NCBI GenBank assembly: GCA_016720465.1
Contig: JADKKO010000002.1
Coordinates: forward strand, 350,001-414,000
Direction of reading: 5' to 3'
Length of the DNA stretch: 64,000 bases
DNA from: Holophagaceae bacterium
GTDB lineage: Bacteria > Acidobacteriota > Holophagae > Holophagales > Holophagaceae
Positions 42,509 to 51,900 of the stretch are shown here, piece after piece. A program made the position numbers and the translations under genes. The stretch's first letter is position 1; every line of letters starts with the position of its first letter. The notes under the pieces were generated by a model. The model made no database searches. It was given only the letters and a program-made list of their open reading frames with translations, and was not told the DNA's origin.

Positions 42509-43948
42509 TCACCCGACCGAACCTTCGAGTTTCAGGCTCAATAATTTGGTGGCTTCCACCGCGAATTCCATGGGCAATTCGCGGAAGACATCCTTGCAGA
42601 AGCCGTTGATGATCATGCTGATGGCGTCTTCCACGGGGATGCCGCGCTGCTGGAAATAGAAGAGCTGTTCTTCACCTATCTTGCTGGTGGTGGCCTCGTG
42701 CTCCACCTTGGCGGATTTGTTCTGCACTTCGATGTAGGGATAGGTATTTGCCGAAGAATTCTGCCCGATGAGCATGGAGTCGCATTGGCTGAAGTTGCGC
42801 GCGCCCATGGCTTTGGGCATCACGCGCACCAGGCCGCGGTAGGAGTTGCTGCTGTCCCCGGCGCTGATGCCCTTGCTGATGATGGTGCTCTTGGTGTTGC
42901 GCCCGATGTGGATCATCTTGGTGCCGGTGTCCGCCTGCTGCTTGTGGTTGGTCAAGGCCACGGAATAGAACTCGCCGATGCTGTTCTCGCCCAGCAGCAC
43001 ACACGATGGATACTTCCAGGTGATGGCGCTGCCGGTCTCGACTTGAGTCCAGCTGATCTTGGAGTTGCGGCCCTTGCAGAGCCCGCGCTTGGTGACGAAA
43101 TTGAAGATGCCGCCCAGGCCGTTCTTGTCGCCGGCATACCAGTTCTGGACCGTGCTGTACTTGATGCTGGCGTCGTCCAGGGCCACCAGTTCCACCACGG
43201 CCGCGTGCAACTGGTTGGTGTCGAATTGGGGCGCGGTGCAGCCTTCGAGATAGCTCACGGAAGCGCCTTCCTCGGCCACGATGAGGGTCCGCTCGAACTG
43301 GCCGCTTTCCTTGTTGTTGATGCGGAAGTAGGTGCTCAGATCCATGGGGCAGGCGACGCCCTTCGGGATGAAGACGAAGCTGCCGTCCGTGAAGACCGCC
43401 GAGTTCAGGGCCGCATAGAAGTTGTCGGCGGTGGGCACCACGCTGCCGAGGTACTTCTTCACCAGCTCTGGATGCTCGCGCACCGCTTCGCTGAAGGAGC
43501 AGAAGATGATGCCGACGGTAGCGAGTTTTTCTTTGTAAGTCGTGGTGACGGATACGGAATCAAACACCACGTCCACGGCCACGCCCGCCAGCTGGGCCTG
43601 CTCGTTCATGGGCACGCCGAGCTTTTCGAAAGTGCGCAGCAATTCGGGGTCCACTTCGTCCATGGAGGCGTACTTGGCAACCTTCTTCTTGGGTGCGCTG
43701 TAGTAGACGATGCTTTGGAAATCCGGCTTCGCGTAATGCACGTTCGCCCATTCCGGTTCAGTCATCGTGAGCCAATGGCGGTAGGCCTTCAGGCGGAATT
43801 CAAGCAGCCAATCCGGCTCGCCTTTCTTGGCCGAGATGAAGCGGATCACGTCCTCGTTCAGCCCCGCGGCCACGCTGTCGGACTCGATATCCGTCACGAA
43901 TCCGTATTTGTATTCCTGGCTGGTGACCGCTGTCAGGGCCGTGTTCAT
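42509..43948 (-). CDS. sufB: SufB, Fe-S cluster scaffold
   Basis: The 479-residue protein starts with the TPR-like N-terminal domain (YKYGFVTDIESDSVAAGLNE) and continues into the beta-helix core with SYLEGCTAPQFDTNQLHAAV, the conserved Cys site in EGCTAP and the C-terminal EATTSKIGEEQLFYFQQRGI. It is the cluster-building scaffold of the SufBC2D complex. As first gene of the suf run it follows a TTGACA/ACACTA promoter (43999-44027). No Rrf2-type regulator gene is adjacent. Confidence 0.97.
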   Translation of the reverse strand: MNTALTAVTSQEYKYGFVTDIESDSVAAGLNEDVIRFISAKKGEPDWLLEFRLKAYRHWLTMTEPEWANVHYAKPDFQSIVYYSAPKKKVAKYASMDEVDPELLRTFEKLGVPMNEQAQLAGVAVDVVFDSVSVTTTYKEKLATVGIIFCSFSEAVREHPELVKKYLGSVVPTADNFYAALNSAVFTDGSFVFIPKGVACPMDLSTYFRINNKESGQFERTLIVAEEGASVSYLEGCTAPQFDTNQLHAAVVELVALDDASIKYSTVQNWYAGDKNGLGGIFNFVTKRGLCKGRNSKISWTQVETGSAITWKYPSCVLLGENSIGEFYSVALTNHKQQADTGTKMIHIGRNTKSTIISKGISAGDSSNSYRGLVRVMPKAMGARNFSQCDSMLIGQNSSANTYPYIEVQNKSAKVEHEATTSKIGEEQLFYFQQRGIPVEDAISMIINGFCKDVFRELPMEFAVEATKLLSLKLEGSVG

Positions 43949-43998
43949 GGCTCAAGTCCGACCTTTCCGATCGCGGAGGAGGGCCTCCCGAACCTTCC

Positions 43999-44027
43999 TA
44001 GTGTGAAATCCTGACTGGAATTGTCAA
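43999..44027 (-). promoter_or_regulatory. Sigma-70-type promoter of the suf operon
   Basis: On the minus strand TTGACA (44027-44022), a 17-base spacer and ACACTA (44004-43999) precede sufB by about 50 bases. The -35 box is perfect and the -10 box is weak, which is common for activated promoters. No obvious iron or IscR-type site was seen. Confidence 0.55.
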
Positions 44028-44091
44028 CAATAAAAACCGTGAAGGGGCCTGGACTTGTGACCTGGATCAAGGGGCCTTGGAGCGATTCCTT

Positions 44092-45954
44092 TTAGGCCTT
44101 GGCCGAGGGAGATCCCGCTAGATCCTTGATGAGCTCCTGCATCTGCAACTTCACGCCATGGGCCTGTTCATCGCTCAGGTCGCCGGGATCCGCCTGCTGG
44201 CCTTCCTTCAGAAGGAACAGCGCCTCGCTGGTCTCCCCCATGGCCGCGAGGGCTGCGCCCAACTGGAAGTGGTTGATCAGGGTGGGATCTTTCTCCAGCA
44301 ATGGATCCAACAGTTCGATCACCTCCTCGTGCTTGCGCATGGCGAGCAGGTATTGCCCCAGGAGCGTGCGGGCGCGGGTCTCCATCCCCGGCAGGGGGTG
44401 GGCCTGGAGGCGGCGCACTTCCGCCAGGTCCGCCTCGGTGACCTCCATGCGCAGGAGGCGGTGGGCCTGGCTCATGAGCGCCGCTTCCCAGGCTCCGCTG
44501 CTTTTGGGATGGGCCTCCAGGAAGACCTGGATCGCCTCCAGCAATTCCCGGTGGGAATCGGTCTTCATCAGGTGGTCCAAAGCCAGCCGCAGGGCCATGA
44601 AGCAAAGCCTGGGGTGGCGGTTTGAACGGGAGAAGGCGATGGCTTTGGGAAGGTTTTTTTTCGGGTCTTCCTGGAAAGCGCATTCCAGCTCCATCAGTTC
44701 CAGGCGCTCGCTCTTGTCCTTGCGCCGGGCTTTGCGGAGCCAGATGGCCGCCTCGCCAAAATTCCCTTCATCCATCCAGGATTGGGCCTCGTCCAGCAGG
44801 GCCACGGCCTTGGCCCGGCCGCCCCGAGCCGTGCGCAACTGGGCGGGGGATTCCGCATCGAGCAGCAGGAGCAGCTCCGGATCCCCGGGGTGCTGGGTCA
44901 GCAGCTCCTGGAGGATGGTGAAGGCCTTGGAGCGTTCCTCGCCCTGGATGTACGCTTCCGCCAGCATCCGGCGGATGGGCAGTTCGCCGGGAAGAAAACC
45001 CGAGGCCTCTTTGAAGATCGGGATGGCGATGGCGGATTCGCCGCGGGCCAGGTGCACCTCGCCCAGCAGGGCCAGGGTGTGGCCGTCTTTCTGCAGATTC
45101 ACGGCCTCCTGGGCGCACTCCAGCGCGCCCTGCAGATCCTCCTCGTCCAGCAGCAGGCCCGCCAGGCGCTCTCGGGGTTCGACTTCCTCCGGGTGGAGAT
45201 CCGCCGCCTTCCGCAGGGCCTCGATCGCCTCATCAGCGCGTTCGGGAATCTCCCCCAGCAGTTTCGCCAGCAGCATCCAGCCTTCGAAGTGGCGGGGGCT
45301 GAGGGCCACCACCTTCCTGGCCAGGGCCTCGGCTTCGTCCGGGTCGTTCGCCATTTCCATGAGGGAAGCCACGGTGAAGATCAGTTCGTAATTTTTCGGG
45401 TCCAGTTGCAGCGCCTGCTGCAGCCGTTGCGCGGCCAGGGGCAGTTGCGAGCTGTCCAGCAGGGCGGAGGTCTCGAGCAGGGCCCGCCGCAATTGGGAAA
45501 GGGAGCGGGACTTGGCGATGGGCAGGATGCGGGCCCGGTAGCGGGTGAACAGCTCCCGGGCTTCGATCAGGTGGAGGTTGTCCTCGACCAGGTGCTCCCA
45601 GCGCTGGGAGAAGGTTTCCGCGTTGAGCTGGCCCCGCTGGTCCATCTCCTGGACCAGCGCCATCAGGCCGTTGCGCAGCATGACCTCCGCGCGCTCCAGC
45701 TTGCCCATCTGGTCGGAGACGGTTTCCAGGTAGGTCTCCACGCGGCGAAGGGTTTCCTCCAGGCCGGTGATGCGCTCCAGCAGGTGCTCGTCGAGATCTT
45801 CTTCCTCGCCTTCCACGGCGGAAGCGGCCTCTTCCCAGCTCTGGTCCCCGGAGACGATGAGCAGGCGGGTCCCGCATTTAAGGCAGGTCTCCCGGTCGCC
45901 GGGATTCCAGGTCAGGCAGTTCTGGCAATAGGAGCCGGGCACGTCTGGGGTCAT
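44092..45954 (-). CDS. Zinc-ribbon and TPR-repeat protein
   Basis: The ATG at 45954 gives 620 residues and places the zinc ribbon at the very N-terminus (YCQNCLTWNPGDRETCLKCG: two CxxC pairs). A coiled segment follows (LLERITGLEETLRRVETYLE), then at least ten TPR-like helix pairs (for example PLAAQRLQQALQLDPKNYEL, DEAEALARKVVALSPRHFEG, ALFLLKEGQQADPGD). TPR arrays bind other proteins; the ribbon suggests a cytoplasmic scaffold. The function is unknown. It lies upstream of sufB on the same strand with a promoter between, so a shared operon is unlikely. Confidence 0.75.
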   Translation of the reverse strand: MTPDVPGSYCQNCLTWNPGDRETCLKCGTRLLIVSGDQSWEEAASAVEGEEEDLDEHLLERITGLEETLRRVETYLETVSDQMGKLERAEVMLRNGLMALVQEMDQRGQLNAETFSQRWEHLVEDNLHLIEARELFTRYRARILPIAKSRSLSQLRRALLETSALLDSSQLPLAAQRLQQALQLDPKNYELIFTVASLMEMANDPDEAEALARKVVALSPRHFEGWMLLAKLLGEIPERADEAIEALRKAADLHPEEVEPRERLAGLLLDEEDLQGALECAQEAVNLQKDGHTLALLGEVHLARGESAIAIPIFKEASGFLPGELPIRRMLAEAYIQGEERSKAFTILQELLTQHPGDPELLLLLDAESPAQLRTARGGRAKAVALLDEAQSWMDEGNFGEAAIWLRKARRKDKSERLELMELECAFQEDPKKNLPKAIAFSRSNRHPRLCFMALRLALDHLMKTDSHRELLEAIQVFLEAHPKSSGAWEAALMSQAHRLLRMEVTEADLAEVRRLQAHPLPGMETRARTLLGQYLLAMRKHEEVIELLDPLLEKDPTLINHFQLGAALAAMGETSEALFLLKEGQQADPGDLSDEQAHGVKLQMQELIKDLAGSPSAKA

Positions 45955-46056
45955 GGAACCAGGATAGCTGGGGATCCGGAAAGCGGTGGGCGAAGCGGGG
46001 CCCAATGCCCGGGAGGCTTCCTATCCTGTTGCTGGCCAAAACCGGATTCATCCGGG

Positions 46057-46836
46057 ATGATGGAACCGATGCTTGAAAACTGGCTCAACCAACCCCATGC
46101 CGCGCCCTGGCTTCTCATCATGTGGGTGGCGGGGGTATTGGGGTCCATCGGTCATTGCGCGGGCATGTGCGGCCCCATCGTCGCCAGTTTCGGGGTGGCC
46201 CAGGCGAAACACGGCGGCCGCGCCTGGCCGAGGCATTTGCTGTTCCAGGCTGGACGGATCAGCACCTACGCGATGCTCGGCGCTGGGATCGGATTCGTGG
46301 GCGGGTTCGCCCGGCTGCAGACCGTCCAGGACATGCACGCCTGCTGCCGTCCGGAGGGCCAGGCCCTGGTGGCGGCCCAGGCTTGGCCCTGGCAGATCTA
46401 CATGAAGCTGGGAATCGGGTTCCTGATGCTGCTTCTGGGGCTTTTCATGCTGTTCGGACGCAGGGCGGATGCCTTGATGGAATTCCCGCTGCCGCATTTC
46501 CTTTCAAAGCTGCTGGGCCAGGGCTTGAAATTCGGCGGCACACCGTACCTGCTGGGTCTGATGTGGGGCTTCATTCCATGCGGCCTTGTCTACATGATGC
46601 TGCTGAAAAGCCTGGACGGCGGCTCCTGGCGCATGGGCGCCGCGGGCATGGCGGCCTTCGGCTTTGGTAACCTGCCGCTCCTCATGGGCCTGGGCCTGGC
46701 GAGCACCCGGCTGGGCCAATCATGGAAAAATCGGCTGCTAAGAATGGGCGGGGCCCTTGTGGCGGGGATGGGTGGATATATCCTCTATCAGGCCGTGATG
46801 TTGTTGCGGCTGCAATTCCAGGTCGGGACGCCATGA
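46057..46836 (+). CDS. Sulfite exporter TauE/SafE-like (UreH/DsbD-type) membrane protein
   Basis: The 259-residue protein has six membrane helices. The first holds VLGSIGHCAGMCGPIVASFG, the Cys-x3-Cys motif of the UreH_2/cytochrome-c-biogenesis-like family, and a second conserved half is LLGLMWGFIPCGLVYMMLLK with GxxPCGL. These proteins move reducing equivalents or metals (for example copper for cytochrome oxidase) across the inner membrane. Two Cys in the loop (MHACCRPEG) are extra. ATGs at 46057, 46060 and 46069 are all possible starts. The stop overlaps the next gene (ATGA). Confidence 0.82.
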   Translation: MMEPMLENWLNQPHAAPWLLIMWVAGVLGSIGHCAGMCGPIVASFGVAQAKHGGRAWPRHLLFQAGRISTYAMLGAGIGFVGGFARLQTVQDMHACCRPEGQALVAAQAWPWQIYMKLGIGFLMLLLGLFMLFGRRADALMEFPLPHFLSKLLGQGLKFGGTPYLLGLMWGFIPCGLVYMMLLKSLDGGSWRMGAAGMAAFGFGNLPLLMGLGLASTRLGQSWKNRLLRMGGALVAGMGGYILYQAVMLLRLQFQVGTP

Positions 46837-47339
46837 ACGAAGAGAAGCGGCACGAGGCGATGGAGGTGGTGGGCAAGGCCTACCAGCTCCACATGCGAGG
46901 CGAAGTGGACCAGGCCATCGAGCTCTACACCGAGAGCCTGGAAATCGAGCCCACGGCGGAGGCCTACACCTTCCGCGGCTGGGCCCAGAGCTGCAACCAC
47001 GATTTCGACGAGGCCATCGCCGACTGCCACCGCGCCATCGACATCGACCCGGAATTCGGCAACCCCTACAACGACATCGGCGCCTACTACATGGAGATGG
47101 GCCAGCCCGATGACGCCATCCCTTGGCTGAAGATGGCGTTGAAAGCCAAACGCTATGAAAGCTACTGTTTTCCGCAATTCAACCTGGGGCGCGCCTATGA
47201 AGGCCTTGGACAGTTGGACAAGGCCCAGGAGCGCTACAAAGCAGCTCTCCTTGAAAATCCGCGCTACCTGCAGGCCGCCAAGGCCCTGGAGCGGGTGAAC
47301 CAGAAGATCGAAGCCGCCAACCCGGCGCCGATGGCGTGA
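46833..47339 (+). CDS. TPR-repeat protein
   Basis: The 168-residue protein is composed of about four tetratricopeptide repeats (AYQLHMRGEVDQAIELYTES, AYTFRGWAQSCNHDFDEAIA, PYNDIGAYYMEMGQPDDAIP, FNLGRAYEGLGQLDKAQERY). There is no signal peptide, so it should act in the cytoplasm as an adaptor. It overlaps the upstream membrane-protein gene by four bases and is nine bases from the flavin reductase, in an operon ending with mqnD. No specific partner can be named. Confidence 0.87.
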   Translation: MNEEKRHEAMEVVGKAYQLHMRGEVDQAIELYTESLEIEPTAEAYTFRGWAQSCNHDFDEAIADCHRAIDIDPEFGNPYNDIGAYYMEMGQPDDAIPWLKMALKAKRYESYCFPQFNLGRAYEGLGQLDKAQERYKAALLENPRYLQAAKALERVNQKIEAANPAPMA

Positions 47340-47347
47340 AGGAGCCC

Positions 47348-47839
47348 ATGATGACCGATCCCGAATCCACGGTGGGCCCCGCCCTGGGAAAGATTCCTTC
47401 CGGCCTGGCCATTGTCACGGCCCAGCAGGGAACCGAGCGCACAGGCTTTCTGGCCTCTTGGTTCCAGCAGGTGAGTTTCGATCCCCCCCTCGTCGTGGTC
47501 TGCGTGAAGGCCGGCCGGCCCATCGAAGCACTCCTCAAGGGCAGCGGCCATTTTGCCCTCAACCTGTTGGCGGAAGGCGATTTCGCCAGCCTCAAACGGT
47601 ACGGGAAAGGATTCGAGCCGGGCCAGGATCCTTGGGCGGACAGCCCGGAGGATCTGGTGGAAGGGCAGGTCGCGCCGGTCTTCGCCAAGGGCTTCGCCCA
47701 TCTGCTGCTGAAACACACCCGCACGCTCGATGCGGGCGGCGACCACCTGCTGCATTTCGGCGAGGTGGTTGGCGGCGGGCTTCAAAACCCTGAAGCCAAG
47801 CCCTACATCCATATCCGGAAGGATGGGTTCGGATACTGA
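47348..47839 (+). CDS. Flavin reductase-like FMN-binding protein
   Basis: The ATG at 47348 after AAGGAG gives 163 residues of the flavin-reductase-like split barrel: GKIPSGLAIVTAQQGTERTG, FLASWFQQVSFDPPLVVVCV (the FMN-binding strand and loop), FALNLLAEGD and the HLLLKHTRTLDAGGDHLLHF region. Members reduce free flavin with NAD(P)H or are FMN-binding oxidoreductases. Its stop shares a base with the mqnD start (TGATG). A role in supplying reduced flavin is family-based inference. Confidence 0.85.
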   Translation: MMTDPESTVGPALGKIPSGLAIVTAQQGTERTGFLASWFQQVSFDPPLVVVCVKAGRPIEALLKGSGHFALNLLAEGDFASLKRYGKGFEPGQDPWADSPEDLVEGQVAPVFAKGFAHLLLKHTRTLDAGGDHLLHFGEVVGGGLQNPEAKPYIHIRKDGFGY

Positions 47840-48636
47840 TGCGCTTCACCATCGCCCACAGCCCCGACAGCGACGACGCGTACATGATGGCTCCCCTGGC
47901 CCTGGGCTGGATGGATCCCGAGGGTTTCGACATCGAATTCGTCCGCAAGGACATCGAGCAGCTGAACCGGGAAGCTCTGGAATGCCGGTACGAAGTGACG
48001 GCCATCAGCTTTGGCGCCTACCCGGAATTGCAGGGGAAATATGACCTGCTGACGGCGGGCTCCAGCATCCAGGAAGGCACGGGCCCGCTTGTGGTATCCC
48101 GGAAACCCATGAACCGCGGGCAACTGGCCAATTCGACCATCGCCATTCCCGGACTGCGTACCTCGGCCTACCTCGCCATGAGGAAATGGATGGAGGGCCT
48201 GAAGGTGGAATTGCTGCCTTTCGACCAAATTCTGCCGGCCGTGGCCGAAGGGCGGTTCGAGGCGGGCCTGCTCATCCATGAGAGCCAGCTGCTTTATCAG
48301 GAGGCAGGCCTCCACTTGGTGGTGGACCTCGGGGCCTGGTGGAAAATGGTCCATGATCTGCCCCTGCCCATGGGCGGAAATGCGATCCGTTCGAACCTGC
48401 CCACCGACACAAAACAGCACTTTGCGATGCTCATGCGGAAGAGCGTCGAGATGGCCCAGGCCCGCCATTGGGAGAGCGTCGATTATGCGCAAAGCTTCGG
48501 CCGGGGCATGGATCGTGAAATGGTCGGCCGCTATGTGACTGCCTGGGTCAACGAATTCACGGTGGATCCTGGACCCCGTGGGCGAAGGGCTGTGGCTGAA
48601 TTATTGGGAATCGAACCCGTCTGGATACAGGGTTAA
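47839..48636 (+). CDS. mqnD: 1,4-dihydroxy-6-naphthoate synthase (MqnD-type)
   Basis: The 265-residue protein starts MRFTIAHSPDSDDAYMMAPL, the MqnD signature (SPDxDDA), with the periplasmic-binding-protein fold of the MqnA/MqnD family (AISFGAYPELQGKYDLLTAG, IAIPGLRTSAYLAMRKWMEG, EAGLLIHESQLLYQEAGLHL with the conserved His). It converts cyclic de-hypoxanthinyl-futalosine to 1,4-dihydroxy-6-naphthoate in the futalosine route to menaquinone. The other mqn genes are elsewhere. It is the last gene of the four-gene operon, with a possible terminator hairpin at 48643-48676. Confidence 0.88.
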   Translation: MRFTIAHSPDSDDAYMMAPLALGWMDPEGFDIEFVRKDIEQLNREALECRYEVTAISFGAYPELQGKYDLLTAGSSIQEGTGPLVVSRKPMNRGQLANSTIAIPGLRTSAYLAMRKWMEGLKVELLPFDQILPAVAEGRFEAGLLIHESQLLYQEAGLHLVVDLGAWWKMVHDLPLPMGGNAIRSNLPTDTKQHFAMLMRKSVEMAQARHWESVDYAQSFGRGMDREMVGRYVTAWVNEFTVDPGPRGRRAVAELLGIEPVWIQG

Positions 48637-48953
48637 GCGATTAATGCCCAGTGGTTTCTCCGGGAAGTTGGGCATTGGAAGGTTTTTTGACTTAACTTTC
48701 TCTGGCTTGAACTTTGCCAACGTTACGGATTATCCATCCCTGGGTCAAATTCCTGACCCGTGTACCTATCTTGAGGGGGTTCCTAGCGTGTCAGCGTTCT
48801 TTTCGGGCAGCGCCCGCGGCACCCAACAAGCCGGAATTAACCATTGGCATATGAAGATTGTGCTAGGCTTGACGGAAGGATACCCCAAGTCTATCTATTG
48901 GTTGTTAGCGCAAGAATTTTCCTTCAGGAATACACCCAAGTTCAGAGGCATAT
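48637..48953. other. Intergenic region with hairpins and a promoter
   Basis: This 317-base gap holds a long hairpin, AATGCCCA/TGGGCATT (48643-48650 with 48669-48676), followed six bases later by TTTTTT, a possible mqnD terminator. It also has GGGTCA/TGACCC at about 48755 and the promoter of the large lipoprotein gene (48869-48897). No coding frame of conviction is seen. Confidence 0.6.
48869..48897 (+). promoter_or_regulatory. Sigma-70-type promoter of the large lipoprotein gene
   Basis: TTGACG (48869-48874), a 17-base spacer and TATCTA (48892-48897) stand 56 bases before the ATG. Both boxes fit consensus at five and four of six positions and the spacing is optimal. Confidence 0.6.
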
Positions 48954-51900
48954 ATGCAGCCTAGGTATCGAAGTCTTCTCCCCTTGGTTCCTGTGGCGGG
49001 GCTGGTCCTGTTCCTCGGCTGCAATAACGGCGGGGCGGGGTTGAACGATGGGGTCAGTCTCCGCAAGGGGAATGTGGCCCCGACCGCGACCCTCGTCGGG
49101 TTCACTCCGGCCGACTCGCCCTTGGTGCGATATAAACCCTATACCTTCACCGCTACGGCCGCGGACCCCGACATTGGCGATTCCATCACCCAGTATGAGT
49201 GGGATTTCGGGGATGGAACGTCCAGGGTGACGACTTCGACCGGTGCCGCGACCCATGTCTTCAACACTGCCGGCACATCTGAATCAGGTGCAGTCATCGT
49301 GCAGGTGCGGGCCTACGACGCCTCCCATCTGGCCGGATCGTGGGCGTCATTGAGCGTCACGGTGAATTCGGCGGATTCGCCCATCACGCCGACTTTCCAG
49401 TCACCTTCAGGCGCCGTGGCCCTCCAGGCGGATGCCTCGGGCGGTGTGCTGCTCACCTACACGATCAGTGTCAGCAGCACCTCCGGCGGATCCATCGGGC
49501 TTTCCAATGTGAATTTCAATCCTGGTGACTCGCTGGCGACGGTGGTCAGTTCCCAATCGCTCGGCGGCGGGCTCTTCAGTTTTGGCGTGAATTACAGGGG
49601 GGCGAGTGCCTCCGGCCCACGGACCTCGTATGCGACCGTCCAGGTGAGCGACTCGACAGGCATCAGCAGCGCCGTGGTGACAGGGCCTGCGGTGACGATC
49701 ACGACGCTCTCGACGACCAACCACCAGCCGGTGATCGTGGTGACCAATCCGGCCACCCCCACGTCATCTGGCCTCACCACCAAACCTGTGGACCTCGCCT
49801 TCACCATCACGGACATCGATGCGGATGTGGTGAACTATACGGTGAATTGGGGCGACGGAACCCCGCTCACCTCGGCGACCACCACCGGGGACAGCTCCGT
49901 CGGCGCGAACGTGGACTTGACGCATGTCTTCCCGGATTCGTTCACGGCCAGTTCGCGCGACGCCACGATCCTGATCAACGCCACCGACGGCAGGACGAAC
50001 AATGGGACGGCCACGCAGCAGTCCCGCACCTTCACCATCACCTACAACAGCTACCCCGCCGCGGCGATCACGTCTCCCCAGGCCAGCGCCACGCTACCTT
50101 CCCCAGCCGTGCTTCCCAGCAATCCCTCCATCGGCCTGATGAATCCTCCGGGACCCAATGACCCGGATCTCGTGGTGATTCCTTCGGGCGGGAAAGTCTC
50201 CTTCTCTGGGCTGGGCACACCTCCGGGAAGCGGGGAATCGGTATCGTATTCATGGACTTTCCAGGGCGGCGTACCTGCGTCCTCCGCACAGTCGGATCCC
50301 GGCGAAGTGATCTTCACGGCGAATCCCGGCACCATCACTCCGCTGCTGGCCCAGTTGACCGTGGAGGATGCCTATGGCCGCGTCTCCTCCGGGGGACCAG
50401 GCGTGAATCGGAAGACCTACCAGAAGTGGATCATCGTCGATGGGCAAAACACCCAGGCCTTCAAACTCTCCTTCCTCTACCGATTGAAGGCGGACAACAA
50501 CGGAACGAGTTCCGTCGCGCCGGTGGTGACCAATGCCAACGGATTGGGCCAGGTCGTGAGCATCTTCCAGGATGGCCTGACCAACACCTACGCGGTCCAG
50601 GACCAGTCTAACCAGGCCATCGTGAGCGTTCCCGTCAGGTCGAACCTGCCTTTCTACATCCAGATCCCGGCTTTCGCGCCTGAGAGCATCAGTTATTTAT
50701 TGAGAATTCCCAATTCACCGACGGGTCCGTTCAGGGATCCCTCCCTCGGCACGACGCTGCTCACTAATACCTCCACCTTCGGGTTCGAGAATGCGGCCCC
50801 TCCCTTCAATCCGACGCTTAAAGTCGTGACCGCCCAGGGATTCGCTCCCGAGGGCCAGAATCCCCAGGAGAGAAGGATCGCCGGGACGACCCAGGTCTTT
50901 GGCGGTCAGACGCCCGCGAACAACCGCTGGCTGGACCGCCTCTCGGTGCCCCTGGACAATGGAGACACCCTTGGCGCCCTCAATCAATGGGTGCAAGGCA
51001 GCAATTTTGTTTACGGATTCAACTACATCCGCGGCAACCAATCCTTCGCGGAGTGGATGATTTTCTTGAAAACGCTTGGAACCGACCAGCTTGCCGAATT
51101 GCCGGTCCCCGATACCACAAGCACGCCAGGCACCTTGAACGATCTCGGATTCAATCTGGATTACGCCAAGTACTCCGGCGACACCCAGAATTCCGAATCC
51201 TTCGCGGCTACGCGCATGCAGGCGTTCCGGGTTCCGGGTGGAGTGACGGATCCCTACGACATCACCCTGGCGGGTTCCGGCTCGCCCTCCCTGACCGTGG
51301 ACCTCGACCCTGAAATGGTGGCCGCCAATGTGGCCCCCTTCTTCGCCACCATGCTGTACGCGGGGCCGGGGATCACGCCTCTGGCCGGCGGCCTCCAGGA
51401 TTTGGCCATCCCTTACGATGCCAATGATCCTGACCGCCTTCCCAATAAGACCCTGAGCTACTCTTTCAGCCAGACCCGATCCGTCTTCTCGTATTCCGAA
51501 TACCTATGGTCTTCGGTCTGGGCGCGTCCATTGGTCCTCAATCACGCCGCTCCGAAATATTCCGAACCGATCTGGCTCTATCCCTACTTCCGCAGGAGCA
51601 ACCCAGCCGCCTGGCCGGTGACCACGATCGGAATTTCTCCAGACAATAGCCAATTCGACTTGACCGTCTCTCCCGGTGGAATCTTTGACGCCTCGTCGCC
51701 CGTGTCCATCGGCGGGACGCCCGGGACCACAGGCGTGGGCCGTTTCTACTGGACAGCCTACACACCGTTCTACAACGGCGCCCAGGACGGCGTCATCGCC
51801 CGGACCTGGCAGGCAGATCCGGATGGGCAACCCCCGACGACCTTCGATGGCATTTCCACCGACGCGACCGCCGCTCTCGGATTTGTGCCCCCCCAGGATG

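Noticed and set aside
44041..44088. AAGGGGCC direct duplicates near the TPR gene end
   Set aside because: They are direct, not inverted, and do not form a terminator hairpin; too short to call a repeat element.
48848..48866. TGGCATATGAAGATTGTGC as a sigma-54 promoter
   Set aside because: The spacing between the GG and GC elements is wrong; a sigma-70 promoter with 17-base spacing lies just downstream.
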